Shown here piece after piece: positions 12,778 through 24,141 of a DNA stretch of 64,000 nt. Source of the stretch: Rhipidocladum racemiflorum (lineage: Eukaryota; Streptophyta; Magnoliopsida; Poales; Poaceae); assembly GCA_036346355.1 (NCBI GenBank), contig CM070584.1, positions 51,605,097-51,669,096 of the forward strand, read 5' to 3'. The first letter of the stretch is position 1, and the number at the start of each line of letters is the position of its first letter. A program made the position numbers and the translations under genes. The notes below the pieces were generated by a model. The model saw nothing but the letters and a program-made list of their open reading frames with translations. It had not been told where the DNA came from and made no database searches.

Positions 12778-13213
12778 TCGTCGGTCTGGCCGTCAACAAT
12801 ACTGGGGTAGATATTTTCGTCGGCCGGGCCGTGGAAAATACTTATTTTCGTCGGCTACGTAGACCGTGGAAAATACTTATTTTCGTCAGCCAGGCCGTGG
12901 AAAATACTTATTTTCGTCGGCTACGGAAGCCGTGGAAAATACTTATTTTCGTCGGCCAGGCCGTGGAAAATACTCTATTTTCGTCGGCCAGGCCGTGGAA
13001 AATAAGTTGCCACGTCAGCTTGCGGACATGGGCTGGCCGACGGCGTAGTAATTTCGTCGGCTGCCCAAAACCGTCGAAAATAGATTACTTTTACCGACGT
13101 AAATTTTCGCCTAGTGATTTTAAATCGGTATAGTTTCGTCAGTCGACGAAAATAGCTATTTTCGTCGGTTTTACGCTTATTTTCGTCGGCTTTTGGCCGA
13201 CGAAAATACATCG
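12778..13213. repeat. right subterminal repeats of CACTA
   Basis: About nine copies of a unit of the form TTTTCGTCGGCCAGGCCGTGGAAAATA, plus units ending GCCGACGAAAATA near the terminus. The sequence differs from the left-end repeats but has the same palindromic design. Confidence 0.85.
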
Positions 13214-13229
13214 GATTCCTGTAGTGATG

Positions 13230-13463
13230 GTGGGCTTTATAGTGTTGCCATGTCACACATAGCCAACAAAAAGTCTACTTATATAATAGCTCACCCTTGA
13301 TACAAACTATACATTTAATATTTGGATCACCTCTTCCTCTCACAAAGTGTCTTGGAGCCCGTGAGCAGCCCACTTTCAGCTGGCTACAAGTAAGCAGTCC
13401 GCTTTCTTTCTCTCTCCATTTCTCTCTCTTCCACCTCATCACAGATCTGATGTGCCACTTCTT
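13230..13463. repeat. right-flank repeat, second copy of 3822-4055
   Basis: Nearly identical to 3822-4055, with only scattered substitutions visible. It begins GTGGGCTTTATAGTG and includes a CT-rich stretch. Together with the 54-bp segment before the CACTA left end it forms the interrupted original locus. It looks like part of an older MITE. Confidence 0.8.
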
Positions 13464-13474
13464 GCAGCCCGCCT

Positions 13475-13871
13475 ACATACAATGGTCACAGTCAGCTGTC
13501 TATAAGAGATGTCATGTAGGATTTTAAGTGACGTGGAGGAGAGAGAAGAAGGAGAGAGAAAGCTGTTGTCTACTATTTAATAGACAGTCTTATAGATGGC
13601 AGCTGTCTATAATGTAGCTCCACATCATCTACAGACAGACAGCACTAAAAATAATTCATACAATAGATCGTCTATAGAGTTGTTTGTAGTGGTCTCTCAT
13701 TCAATTAACAGACTGTCTATACAATGGTACACAAAATGTAAAGCTGTCTATAAGCTGTCTATTAAATAGTAGACAGCAGTCTTTTCTCTCCTTCTTCTCT
13801 CTCCTCCACGTCATTTAAAATCCTATGTGTCATCTCTTATAGACAGCTAAATATAACCATTGTACATGCCC
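13475..13871. mobile_element. fold-back MITE with long inverted repeats
   Basis: The left arm (ACAATGGTCACAG, then CTGTCTATAAGAGATGTCAT and a GA-rich stretch) is the inverted counterpart of the right arm (CT-rich stretch, then ATGTGTCATCTCTTATAGACAG, ending AACCATTGTACATGCCCT). The arms are roughly 100 bp each. It is non-coding and is inserted beside the flank repeat. Confidence 0.75.
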
Positions 13872-14443
13872 TAATTTAAACAGTTTTTGTAGGACCGTCC
13901 AATCTAAAATATATGATCTGAAATGGTTAAAATTACTATACAGATTTTTTTGTATTGTTTATCATGCTTTCAGTTCACTCGAACCGTCCATGGACTCGAT
14001 CGAACGGTTTAAAACTATAGAACTACTTAAGTTACCGTCTCCGTGGCAACCGTGTCCCGTGCCTGCTAGTTGAAAATTGTTTGGAGACCGGACAAACTTC
14101 CTCATCGCATGCTTGCATGTGCACCATTAGAAGTTTTCTTCTTCTGTGACGGCCAGCACACGTCAAATGCTCAAACCAACCTAGCTACACCGATACATAA
14201 AAGGAAAAACAAGCGAGAAAATAAAAAACAAAAAGGTAAAAATAGAAACTTTACGGTGTATTATAATAGTGGTATATGGTGGGTGATAGATATTAGATTT
14301 AGCCAATAATTTGTTGTGATATTTCTACTACTCTATTACCGAAGAAAATATAAATAAATACTAGCTAATCTCATCCATTGAATCGAAAAAAATGAACAAT
14401 GCATATTGAATTTAGTGTGCCGTAATTAGTAAAAACACTGAAA
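13872..14443. other. intergenic, no gene seen
   Basis: AT-rich sequence between two fold-back elements. The open frame at 14070-14309 has no recognisable domain and is Lys/Asn-rich by composition. Confidence 0.5.
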
Positions 14444-14990
14444 TTTTTGGCTTTTCTAGCCCCATTGAATACTCTTTTTTTTGCAAATCTAGTTTTCACC
14501 TGAATGTTTTCGCAAAAATAGCTCTCTCCATGACCGCGAAAGGAGCAACAGGAGACACATGTCGTCTACCGCGCTCGTGCATCGTGGACTATGTCAGGTA
14601 GCAAAAAAAACACACACGCTGCCGCACACCCCTGGCTCGACAGGAGCTTCCATGGCTACAACGCTTGACAAGCTTCTATACTACAACGTAAGGTCACTTA
14701 ATTAAGTGACTAAGTAGTGCTAATTAGTGATTAATTAGTAGCTAATTAATTAAACCACTAATTAACATGGGCATCAACTATCTTCCACGGTAGTCTAGCT
14801 CAGCAGAAGCTTGCCGAGCGCTTTGGCCGTAGAAACTTCTACCGGGCAGGGCACACAGCACGTGGTTTTTTCGTCACCAAATACCTTTCGCCGTGTATAA
14901 GTGCGATAGGTGTCGTCTATATTTAAAAAACATTAAAATGTGAGCTAGATTTGCAAAAAAGTATGCGCAGTAGGCCAGAAAAGCCAAAAC
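14444..14990. mobile_element. inverted-repeat element upstream of the nonaspanin gene
   Basis: The left end reads TTTTTGGCTTTTCTAGCCCC and, further in, TTTGCAAATCTAG. The right end carries the complements CTAGATTTGCAAA and GGCCAGAAAAGCCAAAAC. The imperfect terminal inverted repeats are about 55 bp. There is no transposase, so this is a non-autonomous element, possibly Mutator-like. It ends about 175 bp before the nonaspanin ATG. Confidence 0.6.
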
Positions 14991-16179
14991 TAAAAAAAAT
15001 GGACGGAAACGCATGGAGATCACAGGACAGCCGCGTCTTCTAGAACACCACCGTTCGAGTTTTGACTTTCGAGGCGGAGACAGAAGGGAAGGTCAGACTC
15101 GAAGGTAGTTTGGTCAGGCTCCTCAGTTGCCCGCTCAGATCCGGATCCCCCCACCCTTCCGATCCATGCGGCCGCCGGCGATGCTCCGCTGGGCCGCGGC
15201 CACGCTGGCGGTGCTCCTCGCCGCGGCGCCCGCCGCGGGCTTCTATCTCCCCGACGTCGCGCCCAACGACTTCCAAAAGGTTCCCTTCCCTCCCTCCGGT
15301 TCCCTCCTAATGGTTCTGTGTTCGTTCTATGTTGGATCTCGACAACTGGGGCCCGGGGGTCCAGATCTAGCTCTAGGTAAACTCGGGTTGTTCATAATCG
15401 TAGGTGCCCGCGTCCAATTACTTGGTTTGTTCGTCTAGTTAGAGCTGTTGTGTTGGTCGGGGATCTTAACATTCTGGGTCTCAGTCCTCTCATTACTACG
15501 AATAGATGTTGTTTACTCACCTAATGAATTGGTGTTGTTTCTGTGTATGCTGATTGGTCAGTTAGTGTGATTTGATGAATTATGAGCAGGTTATCGATTT
15601 TCTGCATGTTGGAAATACCACGTAGTAGCAAATCAGTGCTAATGGAGCACGAACATTTGACGTATTCGCATCTGACTAGGGGATGCCTACACGGTTCTAG
15701 GTCCATTCGTCTGGAATTCTGTGATCTGGATAGAAGATTAACATTTGATTATGCCCCTTATTTGAAATTTCAATGTTGAGGCAAAACAGTTTATCAAATC
15801 GAGGAATAAATTAGTTAATTATGCAATGAGCCTACCATACGGTGCATTCTGTACATTGCCTTTTCAAATATTTGCCACCTGTATTTAACTGCATTTTTTC
15901 AAATTTGGTGCATTGAGTAGTGCCACTTGTTTCCAGGATCTCAGATGATACATTATACATGGTGCTTATATTTGGAGTTTGGAAACAACATGTGGTATTT
16001 TCTTCCAGTCTAGACCTTTGTGTTCCAAACCCCAAGGTTCTTTTCTTTTATTGGTTGTTGCCTGGCGTAACATGTGAGATCTAAATTAGTTTCTGACAGT
16101 CGCATATGTGTCCATGCAACACCACGGCTAATTGCACTTCTACCCTTGATGTGTTACCCATTATTTTCTAATCCTTAGG

Positions 16180-16283
16180 CCCTGTTTGGATTAGAGGTAT
16201 TTCATTGGAATGTTTTGGGATTTAGTTCAAATTTGAACTAAATCCCAAAACCTTCCAAGGAAATACCCCTCATCCAAACACCC
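16180..16283. mobile_element. small MITE in nonaspanin intron 1
   Basis: A 104-bp element with ends CCCTGTTTGGAT and ATCCAAACACCC, flanked by a direct repeat CCTTAGG (16173-16179 and 16284-16290). The middle is a perfect 30-bp palindrome centred in AAATTT (about 16220-16249). The terminal sequence and 7-8 bp duplication suggest a hAT-type MITE. Confidence 0.8.
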
Positions 16284-18818
16284 CCTTAGGTGTTAAGCAT
16301 GTCTGTACTACTAGGTATGTTCTTGGTTATTACGTGTTTATTTTATCTGTCACACACTGAGATGCTTAGACAACAAATCTTTACTATTCTAAAGCAGCAC
16401 TTGGTGGCAGTGGTCCGTTCTTCCAACATCATTAATTGCCGCTTAATTGTCATGCTTAATTGCCCTACGTAAGAAATGAAGTGTTGCTTTAATTAGCTAG
16501 CTTTCGCAAGAAACGAAGCGTTAATGATAGATGTTTGATTTTGTGAAATAATTTTTTTTATTTTTTAATCTTTATTTTTCGTTATCAATTTTGTTTTTCG
16601 TAGCAACGCACGGGCATGTAATATCAAGAAGTTGCATGAAAATCGTTTGAGGTTGTGAAGGAAAGAAATTCTATTCCTCCTCTTGCTTCATAGCCTTTTA
16701 ATGAACTTATGTGTTGCATGTGCTCTAATGGGTGTATACATAATTGTCTATAGAAAGATCCACTTTTAGTGAAGGTGAATAAGCTGACATCCACAAAAAC
16801 ACAACTTCCCTACTCCTATTACTCCCTTTCTTTCTGTAAGCCTGGTACAATAGTTGATAGTGCAGAAAACATTGGAGAAGTTTTACGTGTGATCGCATCG
16901 AGAACTCCCCTTACGTGGTTAGTACTGGTTTATAGATTACATGAGTCTGTGTGTAGCCACCTATGTGATGTGCCTAATTACAAAGTTGTCATCTACTTTG
17001 TTTGGTCTATAGTTTGAGATGAGGGAGCCAAAGATGTGTCAGATTGTCTGCAAAACAGCCATTAGCGAGAAACAAGCAAAGGAGCTTAAGGAAAAGATAG
17101 AGGATGAGTATCGGGTGAACATGTATGGATTGAATATGCCACTTTCAAGTTTAGCTTGTATGATGAATTCCGGAGTAATGTGGTCAAATTGCTTTACAGG
17201 ATTCTTGACAACCTCCCACTGGTTATTCCTATAGCAAGGCAGGATAAGGATGCTGTGGTTTATCAGGGTGGATATCATGTTGGTGTTAAGGGCCAATATT
17301 CTGGAGTAAGTCTCTGTACTCAGCTGGCCTTTTGGTTTGGAACATGACTACATGAGTAATGATCTCATTACAAAATATATTTTGCAGAGCAAGGATGAGA
17401 AATACTTTATCCATAACCACTTGACATTTTTAGTCAAGTATCACAAGGATGAAAATTCAGACCTCTCGAGAATTGTTGGGTTTGAGGTCAAACCATTCAG
17501 GTTTGTTTAACTTAAGCATTTGATCTTGGATTTATATAATATCTTTTACATATCGAGCCTATTTTTGTTTACTCCCTTATGTGCCTTTAGTAAATCTCCT
17601 GTATCAGCGTTAATCATCAGTTTGAACTTTGAAGAGACATGGAATGATGCATACACTCATTTGAGCACGTGTGATCCCCATGCCAACAAGCTTGTGACAA
17701 ACTCAGATACTCCTCAGGAGGTTGAAACTGGAAAAGAAATCATATTTACCTATGATGTTGGCTTTGAGGTGATATTTGTCGTCACGTTTCTTCATTTCTT
17801 TTGTACTTTTAACTCTTTTCTCTAAGAGCAACATTTTAAATGTTAGTGTTTTCCTTGCCATGGCTTTGTAGGAGAGTGATATCAAGTGGGCTTCTCGCTG
17901 GCACACCTATCTGTTAATGACAGATGATCAAATTCACTGGTTTTCTATTGTGAACTCTCTCATGATCGTACTATTCTTGTCTGGTATGGTGGCCATGATT
18001 ATGCTTCGCACGCTGTATAGAGATATCTCTAGGTACCATCAACTTGAAACGGAAGAAGAAGCCCAAGAGGAAACAGGATGGAAGCTTGTTCATGGAGACG
18101 TGTTCCGTCCTCCATCCAACTCTGACGTACTCTGTGTCTATGTTGGTACTGGTGTTCAGTTCTTTGGTATGCTGTTGGTCACCATGATTTTTGCAGTTTT
18201 GGGTTTCCTTTCTCCATCAAACCGGGGAGGCTTGATGACTGCCATGCTGCTCATTTGGGTCTTGATGGGGTTGCTTGCTGGATATGCTTCTTCACACCTC
18301 TATAAGATGTTCAAAGGATCAGAATGGAAAAGTATTACCCTGAGAACTGCTTTCCTGTTTCCGGGGATTGCTTTTGGTATTTTCTTCGTCTTGAATGCTC
18401 TTGTATGGGGGGAGAAGTCGTCAGGTGCTGTTCCTTTCTCCACAATGTTTGCATTGGTCCTCTTTTGGTTTGGTATCTCAGTTCCTCTTGTATTTGTTGG
18501 GAGCTATCTTGGGTTCAAGAAACCTTGTATTGAGTCACTGGTAAAGACAAATAAAATCCCAAGACATATCCCTGAGCAGGCTTGGTACATGAACCCTGCG
18601 TTCACTATTCTTATTGGTGGTATTATTCCATTTGGAGCAGTTTTCATTGAGCTCTTCTTCATCCTCACCTCAATTTGGCTTCAGCAATTCTATTACCTCT
18701 TTGGTTTCCTTTTCCTCATGTTCATTATCCTCATCATCACCTGTGCGGAAATTGCGATTGTTCTATGCTATTTCCAATTGTGCAGTGAAGATTACATGTG
18801 GTGGTGGAGGTCCTACCT

Positions 18819-20421
18819 TGAAAGTGCATCTAGGCCTCCTAATATTGTTTTGGTTGATTAATGACAAACGATTAAAGAATCTAACATGTTCAACTAGTTT
18901 ATGAACAGGAGAAAGCTTTAAATGGAGATCATCTACGATCATCGGGCATCCTCAAACGTCATTGAGTAAGAAAAACAGCAACTACGTTTGTAATTTTATT
19001 TTGTTGAGTCATAGGTTTGTCGTACTATTAAGAGGGGTGCGTTGAAATTGGTCTAGAGATGGTCTTTATGCTCAGATGAACGATGGTTAGTCTCTTGAGA
19101 AGCTTTTAGTGTCCACACTTGCATTGGAATGAGGTTTGTTTTAAGTTCCTATCGGATGTTCCGATGTTCCAGTCATTCCGATGTGTAGTTGTGCTTTAGT
19201 CCGAAGCGTTTTGTAAGGGTCGGATATTCCGAGAAAAAATCGAATGTTCCGATGCCTGTTGATTCTCTGTTGATATCGGAAGGTCCGATTTTTCATATCG
19301 GAAGTTCCGACACGTGTTATCCTGAAAATGGGTGCTCTCTGTCGAGTTCGGACTGTCCGAAGTTCAGCTTCGGAAGTTCCGAAGTAGCTGTTTTCTAGTT
19401 TGGGCACTCTGTGTTTAGTTCGGATGTTCCGATATTTGTATCGGACATTCCGATGTGGACTTAGATAGTTTTGTTGAGTTCTCTTTCTAGGCGTCATCGG
19501 ATGTTCCGAAGTTGGGATCGGACATTCCGATGCGCGTAGTTTTCGACCATTGGAAGCTTTCCAAGGTCTGGTGATTTGCACTCATCGGAACTTCCGAAGT
19601 TGGGTTCGGATATTCCGATGTGTGGCTGAGTGCGGGGGTAACGGCTAGTTTTGAACCAAAACTATAAATACCCCACTCCTCTCCCTTTAGAGGGTTACAC
19701 ACTTCACTTGGCTGAATACTTGAGCACCTTGAGCACACCCTAGAGCTTTCTTGAGCCCTCCTCCTTGATCTTAGTGATCATCTAGTGTGTGAGGAAATCT
19801 AGTGTGGTTGAGAGCAAAAAGGTCAAGCATTCATTCATCTTGAACATTAGGCAACCTCTTCAAGATCAAGAATCTAGCGCATTCATTACTCTTGGAGGTT
19901 GAAGGACTCCTAGACGGCTAGGCGTCGCTCACGAGCTCCCGACGATTGTGGGAAACCGTGAGAAGTTTGTGAAGGCCAGCTCCGCCTCCGAAAGGAAAGG
20001 AAACAAATAGTGGAACCAAGCCTCAAGTGCGACCGAGGTTTGGGAGGAAAGGGTTGGAAAAGATCCGGCTTTTCATGAGCCTCCTCAACGGAGATGTACG
20101 ATCACCTCAAGGATCCGAACTCCGGGAAATAATTCCTTGCGTATTGTGCTTTTGCTTTACTATTCACGCTATCTCAGACTTGCAAATTTCCTTACTTGTG
20201 TTTGCTAGTAGACTAGATCAACTAATTATTCTAGTAGTATTTAACTCAGCTCTCCTCTCTCAGAACTGATCGGATATTCCGACTTAATACCGGAAGTTCC
20301 GATATTTTCGGAAGTTCCGATATTGGATCGGAAGGTCCGAACTTTTTCCGCTACAGTGAATTGCTTTATAAATTTTAAATAGCCTATTCACCCCCTTCTA
20401 GGCAATTATCACATCTTTTCA
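18819..20421. mobile_element. solo LTR (1,603 bp) in the last nonaspanin exon
   Basis: The insert starts TGAAAGTGCATC and ends CACATCTTTTCA (TG...CA) and is flanked by the 5-bp target duplication TACCT (18814-18818 and 20422-20426). Removing the insert and one duplication restores the reading frame RSYLTSGSS of the host gene. No internal retrotransposon region is present, so this is a solo LTR left after LTR-LTR recombination. The CACCCCCTTCTAGGC string near its 3' end resembles grass copia LTRs. It carries many short inverted motifs of the form TCGGA-N3-TCCGA. As inserted, it gives an early stop after YLESASRPPNIVLVD. Confidence 0.93.
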
Positions 20422-20637
20422 TACCTTACCTCAGGATCATCTGTAGTCTATCTATTCCTGTATGCTAGTTTCTACTTCTTCACTAAGCTTCAGATTACTA
20501 AGCTTGTATCAGGCATACTGTACTTTGGCTACATGCTTCTTGTCTCCTATGCTTTCTTCGTGCTCACCGGCACTATTGGTTTCTGTGCTTGCTTCCGGTT
20601 CACGAGATTGATTTACTCGTCTGTGAAGATTGACTAG

Positions 20638-21751
20638 CCAAGAACCTGCGCATAGTTGGTAATATATTTTTTCACTTCGTATTTATCCGATTTCTCAGTG
20701 AATTTCTACTTTAGGTGTTAGTTTATAAATCATTCATGTTCACTGGATCACAACAGTTCAGATGATATGTCTTTAATATATTTATGTAAGTCTAGGGCAC
20801 AACTAATAGTTTCTTATGCTGCAAATTCCCCCACCCCCTCATTTTCTGGTGGACTACTGTATAAATTCAATTTATATCACTACTCAAAATTGGTTGCCAT
20901 CTTTTCAACTTGTGCGTGATGGATCTTGGTAATGTGCTCGGTGAATTTGTGTCCTCAAAAATCGTTTGCCTCAAGTCTTGTGTCTTTTTTTACCTTGTTT
21001 ATTACTCCAGCATATTTGCTGGTCAATCTATTCTCCATTTTGGACATGGTGTACAGTTTCATACTATGACAAACACAACTGGAGCATGCATCTGGAGTTG
21101 TTACTGACCACAGGGATACAAAAGAGATGGATTTTATAATATGAGCCACAATGCGAAAGGCAGTAAGATGAGACAGCCGGCGATGCTTCGACGATCAGAT
21201 CGGACGGTCCACACACTAGTCAACCAAGCTAACACAGCCGAAAGCGACAGCCAGCGAGAGCGCGCGGTTTTGCTGCCTTGCTGCTAGGGTTCACAAAACC
21301 GCGGTTTTCGACCTTACAGCTCCGGTTCGAGATCCAAAACCGCTCATTAAACCGGTCTAATTCAAAAAAAAAAATTAAAAATTTGAAAAAATTTATGTGT
21401 CCGGTTTTTCGTGAAAACCAGTGGTTTTTGTTGAAAAACCGCTGAAAACCGTTTTTGAAGAACATTCAATTGGTCGCAAGCGGTTTTTCATGAACGAAAA
21501 ATCGCAGTTTTCTCATGTGAGTTTGACTAGAATTCAAATTGGTTTGGAATTGCGCACCGTTCGATTTTTCGCAGTTTTTGCGTGATTTTTCATGAAAATC
21601 GGTACTACCGGACTAACGAAATTCGCGTTCGAAATGGTTTTGTGAATCCTGCTTGCTGCAAATCTAGTCTTACTCATCGTTTTCGCCATTGTCCACTACT
21701 GACTACTCACGTGCGTCTCTTATGCGGGACCCCAACCTTGCGTCCATTCCG
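20638..21751. other. 3' flank of nonaspanin and AT-rich intergenic DNA
   Basis: The 3' untranslated region presumably follows 20637. From about 21280 to 21640 there is AT-rich sequence rich in AAAACCG/CGGTTTTT words, similar to 1090-1500. No gene is seen. Confidence 0.5.
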
Positions 21752-21859
21752 ATGAGACAAACGGCGATGCTCCCGTGCGCGGCGGCGCTCGCTGCATTGC
21801 TCGCCGGACCTACCGCGGCTTTCTTCATCCCTGGCCGCGGTGCCGGCGAGTTCAACAAG
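21752..21859 (+). pseudogene. exon-1 relic of a second nonaspanin copy
   Basis: The reading MRQTAMLPCAAALAALLAG followed by AFFIPGRGAGEFNK parallels exon 1 of the gene at 15166 (MLRWAAATLAVLL...GFYLPDVAPNDFQK). It ends at an equivalent splice donor (AACAAG|GTAACA). Both copies share the GGCGATGCTCC start context. No exon 2 or later nonaspanin sequence follows before the next gene. This suggests a partial tandem duplication or the remnant of a decayed neighbour. The distinctive lumenal motif is degraded, so homology rests on position, length and signal-peptide style. Confidence 0.5.
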
Positions 21860-24140
21860 GTAACACTAATCCGACGTGCTCAACCGATCCCACTCATCAG
21901 CGACACACGACTCTTAACTACCATCATTTGATTCTAACCGTGTGGGGACTACTTGTCAAAGAGAGGGAAACAGAGGCAGTGACGATGGCCATTGCCGAGC
22001 TTGTTGTCGAGCTCGCACGGCAGCAAAGGAAGGGCGATGCGGGCTTAGGGACCAGCAAAATGGGATGGCGGGGCTGCGACGAAGCTAAAGGTGGTAGTGG
22101 CAGCCGTGGAGGTGGATGAAGGCGGCGACGCGGTGGTGGAGAGCGGTGAGGAGGCCTTGGCTATGCGATGATGTTAGCGTGGGAGAGCAAAGTGACTGAG
22201 CTGGTTCACAGCACAAGGCTGACATGAGAACTAATGGTCATCAGCTGTGAGCAGAGGCAACTAAGCTAGGCACACGCTATGGCGGCAACCAAGAAAACAA
22301 CGATGAAATGCATCGGCGAAAAACGCAAAATTATCTGGAGATCACTAGGAGTAGTCCGGTGGGGTTGGTGATGATAGAGGTGGTCTCGAGTGGCAAGACA
22401 ACTGTGAGCAGGGAGGACGTCGACAGGCTTCACGGTGGTGGCGAGCTATGGCGAGAGCACATAGCTAGCTTTCTTACATGCAGAGATAGTGTAGAATCAC
22501 ATAATCAATGAGTCTCACCGAGGAAGGAAAATGAAGCGCGGCGGTGGATTCGGTCAGAGTTGGGCAAGACAAACTGCTACACTGCAAAAGAGGAGCATTT
22601 GATTGAGGGCTTTGTTCCAGAAGTAAAAGGACACAGAGGGAGATAGGAGAATGAGGCTTAAGCTCATCGGAATGACGGGAAGGTGGTGGTGTGCTTGTTG
22701 GACTCGAAGAAGACGAAGCTGACTTAGCCTTCCACGGCTCCAAGGATGGTGTTAGTTAGGCTTCAAACGATAAAGGGCATGCACATCGTGTAAGGAAGCT
22801 TTCCAGAGAGGCAATGACATGATGGCGTGCTCGCCGACGCTGTGGAAGACAAGCACCATTCCCAACAAACCACAAGACCAGAGGCTCAGGTTCTTGGAGA
22901 GGAAGCTGGAGATGCGAACTGAAGGAGATGATGCGGGTGGTTTGGCTAAAAAAACAAGGAGAAGAGCGGGAGAAAGTCATGATTTATCGCTAGTGTGGCG
23001 AGGCAGAACGAATGAACTACGAGCTCTCTTTCTCTCCCATACATACGTGACGGGACAGGATGGTGAGGCAGCTAGTAAGCTCACGCGGGCGGTTGATCGA
23101 GTCTGAACGGAGTGTCTTGGTTTGGGCTGACGATAGCAACATGGCGCGGGCGGTTGATCGAACCTCCATTGGTGCACGTGGGCGGTGGCGAGCTGAGGAG
23201 GAGAATGATGATGGTTGCGAGGCGGGCCTGAGGTCCACCAATTAGCGGCGCGGCGAGTCCAGGGTGCTTAGCCACACTGGTGAAAGGGAGGCTGAGAGGT
23301 AGAAGAAGGGGCATGATCGGTGGAATTTGGTCCCACTAGAGAGAGAGAGAGGAATATGCTTACGTGTGAGATAGGCGGAAATAAGAGAGGGTGAGACTGA
23401 GAGGTAGTGATGGGTTGGGCCAATGCTACTATATGGCCTAGAAAGAAATTCGATTTTTTTGGTTTAATTAATTTCAGAAACTAAGTTACAATTTCTAAAA
23501 CTAACAAACAACTCCAAAAATTATGAAAAATTTTGGAGAGACCCTGATATCATCTAGTATTTAGCAAAAAAAGTTTCAAGATTTTGCCACCTTTCAATTT
23601 TTTTTTTGAAAATTCATTTATTGCTACTTTCATTAGAGAAAAGTTTTTAATAAATAGAGAAAATTAGAGAAAAGCTTATAAATGCATAATTTAATATTTT
23701 TACATATTTGGTAGATAATTTAAATATTAGGCTATAACAGTAGCATAAAAACCGACAAATCAAGGTGGTGTGGCCATGGTATCGGAGCTCGCCGCCTCGT
23801 GAGGGGATAGGAGGTGAGGAGAAGGTAATTTTTTTTAAAGATTTTTTTTAGGACCAGAGAGAGGAGACTAACTCAAATATAATAACGAAAGGGTTTTTTC
23901 CGCAAATAACTCCACCTCAATCTGAGCCGCTCACCTTTACCCAACGGGCTATCGAAGGTCGAGACTCGAGACTAGATTTTTTAAAAATAGCCCCTGTTTT
24001 CGATGCACTTAATCTGCATGATCAGAAATTTACAAAATGCCCCCTAATTTGTTCGCGATTAATCTGCACTCTCATAATAATTTGCAATATAAACCCTATT
24101 TTAAATCGGAATCAATTAATTAGCGCGATCTTGAAATTAT
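21860..24140. other. unassigned stretch, no gene supported
   Basis: 21.9-23.4 kb is mixed GC-rich sequence with short open frames on both strands. The word CGCGGGCGGTTGATCGA recurs near 23085 and 23146. No domain is recognised; it may be old transposon or captured sequence. 23.4-24.1 kb is AT-rich and ends at the promoter region of the next gene. Confidence 0.45.
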
Positions 24141-24141
24141 G

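Larger units (their letters stand above)
4158..13226 (+). mobile_element. complete CACTA (En/Spm) DNA transposon, 9,069 bp
   Basis: The element starts CACTACAGGAAAA and ends TTCCTGTAGTG, the classic CACTA terminal inverted repeats, and is flanked by the 3-bp target duplication ATG (4155-4157 and 13227-13229). Both ends carry dense subterminal repeats. Inside, on the plus strand, lie a TNP2-type transposase gene (6320-9852) and a second gene with a plant En/Spm transposase domain and a Gln-rich tail (9952-12462). Each gene has one apparent frameshift, so the copy may no longer be autonomous. A nearby paralogous empty site confirms the boundaries. Confidence 0.95.
15166..20637 (+). pseudogene. 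transmembrane nine superfamily protein (nonaspanin/EMP70), disrupted
   Basis: Seven coding exons are recognised: 15166-15279, 16754-16917, 17013-17122, 17200-17305, 17388-17500, 17608-17768 and 17872-20637 (interrupted). The first encodes a signal peptide (MLRWAAATLAVLLAAAP) and the start of the lumenal domain (GFYLPDVAPNDFQK). Exons 2-6 encode the rest of the lumenal domain (VKVNKLTSTKTQLPYSYY, MCQIVC, HNHLTFLVKYHKDE). Exon 7 encodes the nine-helix membrane domain and the KID end typical of the family. Lesions: one base missing in exon 2 near 16889 (CGTGTGATC where CGTGGTGATC is expected); a 7-nt tandem duplication of TTTGAAC in exon 6 near 17621; and a solo LTR at 18819-20421. Removing these gives exactly 640 codons, the family's usual length. 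Family members act in Golgi/endosomal membranes. As read, the frame fails in exon 2. Confidence 0.92.

Noticed and set aside
19148..20345. Heat-shock elements in the LTR motifs
   Set aside because: The motif spacing is GAA-N-TTC, not the GAA-N2-TTC needed for a heat-shock element.
18801..20440. Possible splicing-out of the solo LTR as an intron (GT in AGGTCC to AG in CTCAG)
   Set aside because: Using those sites removes a non-multiple of three from the host frame, so the downstream reading would be shifted.
22474..22743. Minus-strand 89-aa Ser/Pro-rich frame
   Set aside because: No recognisable domain and no supporting exon structure; surrounding sequence is repeat-like.
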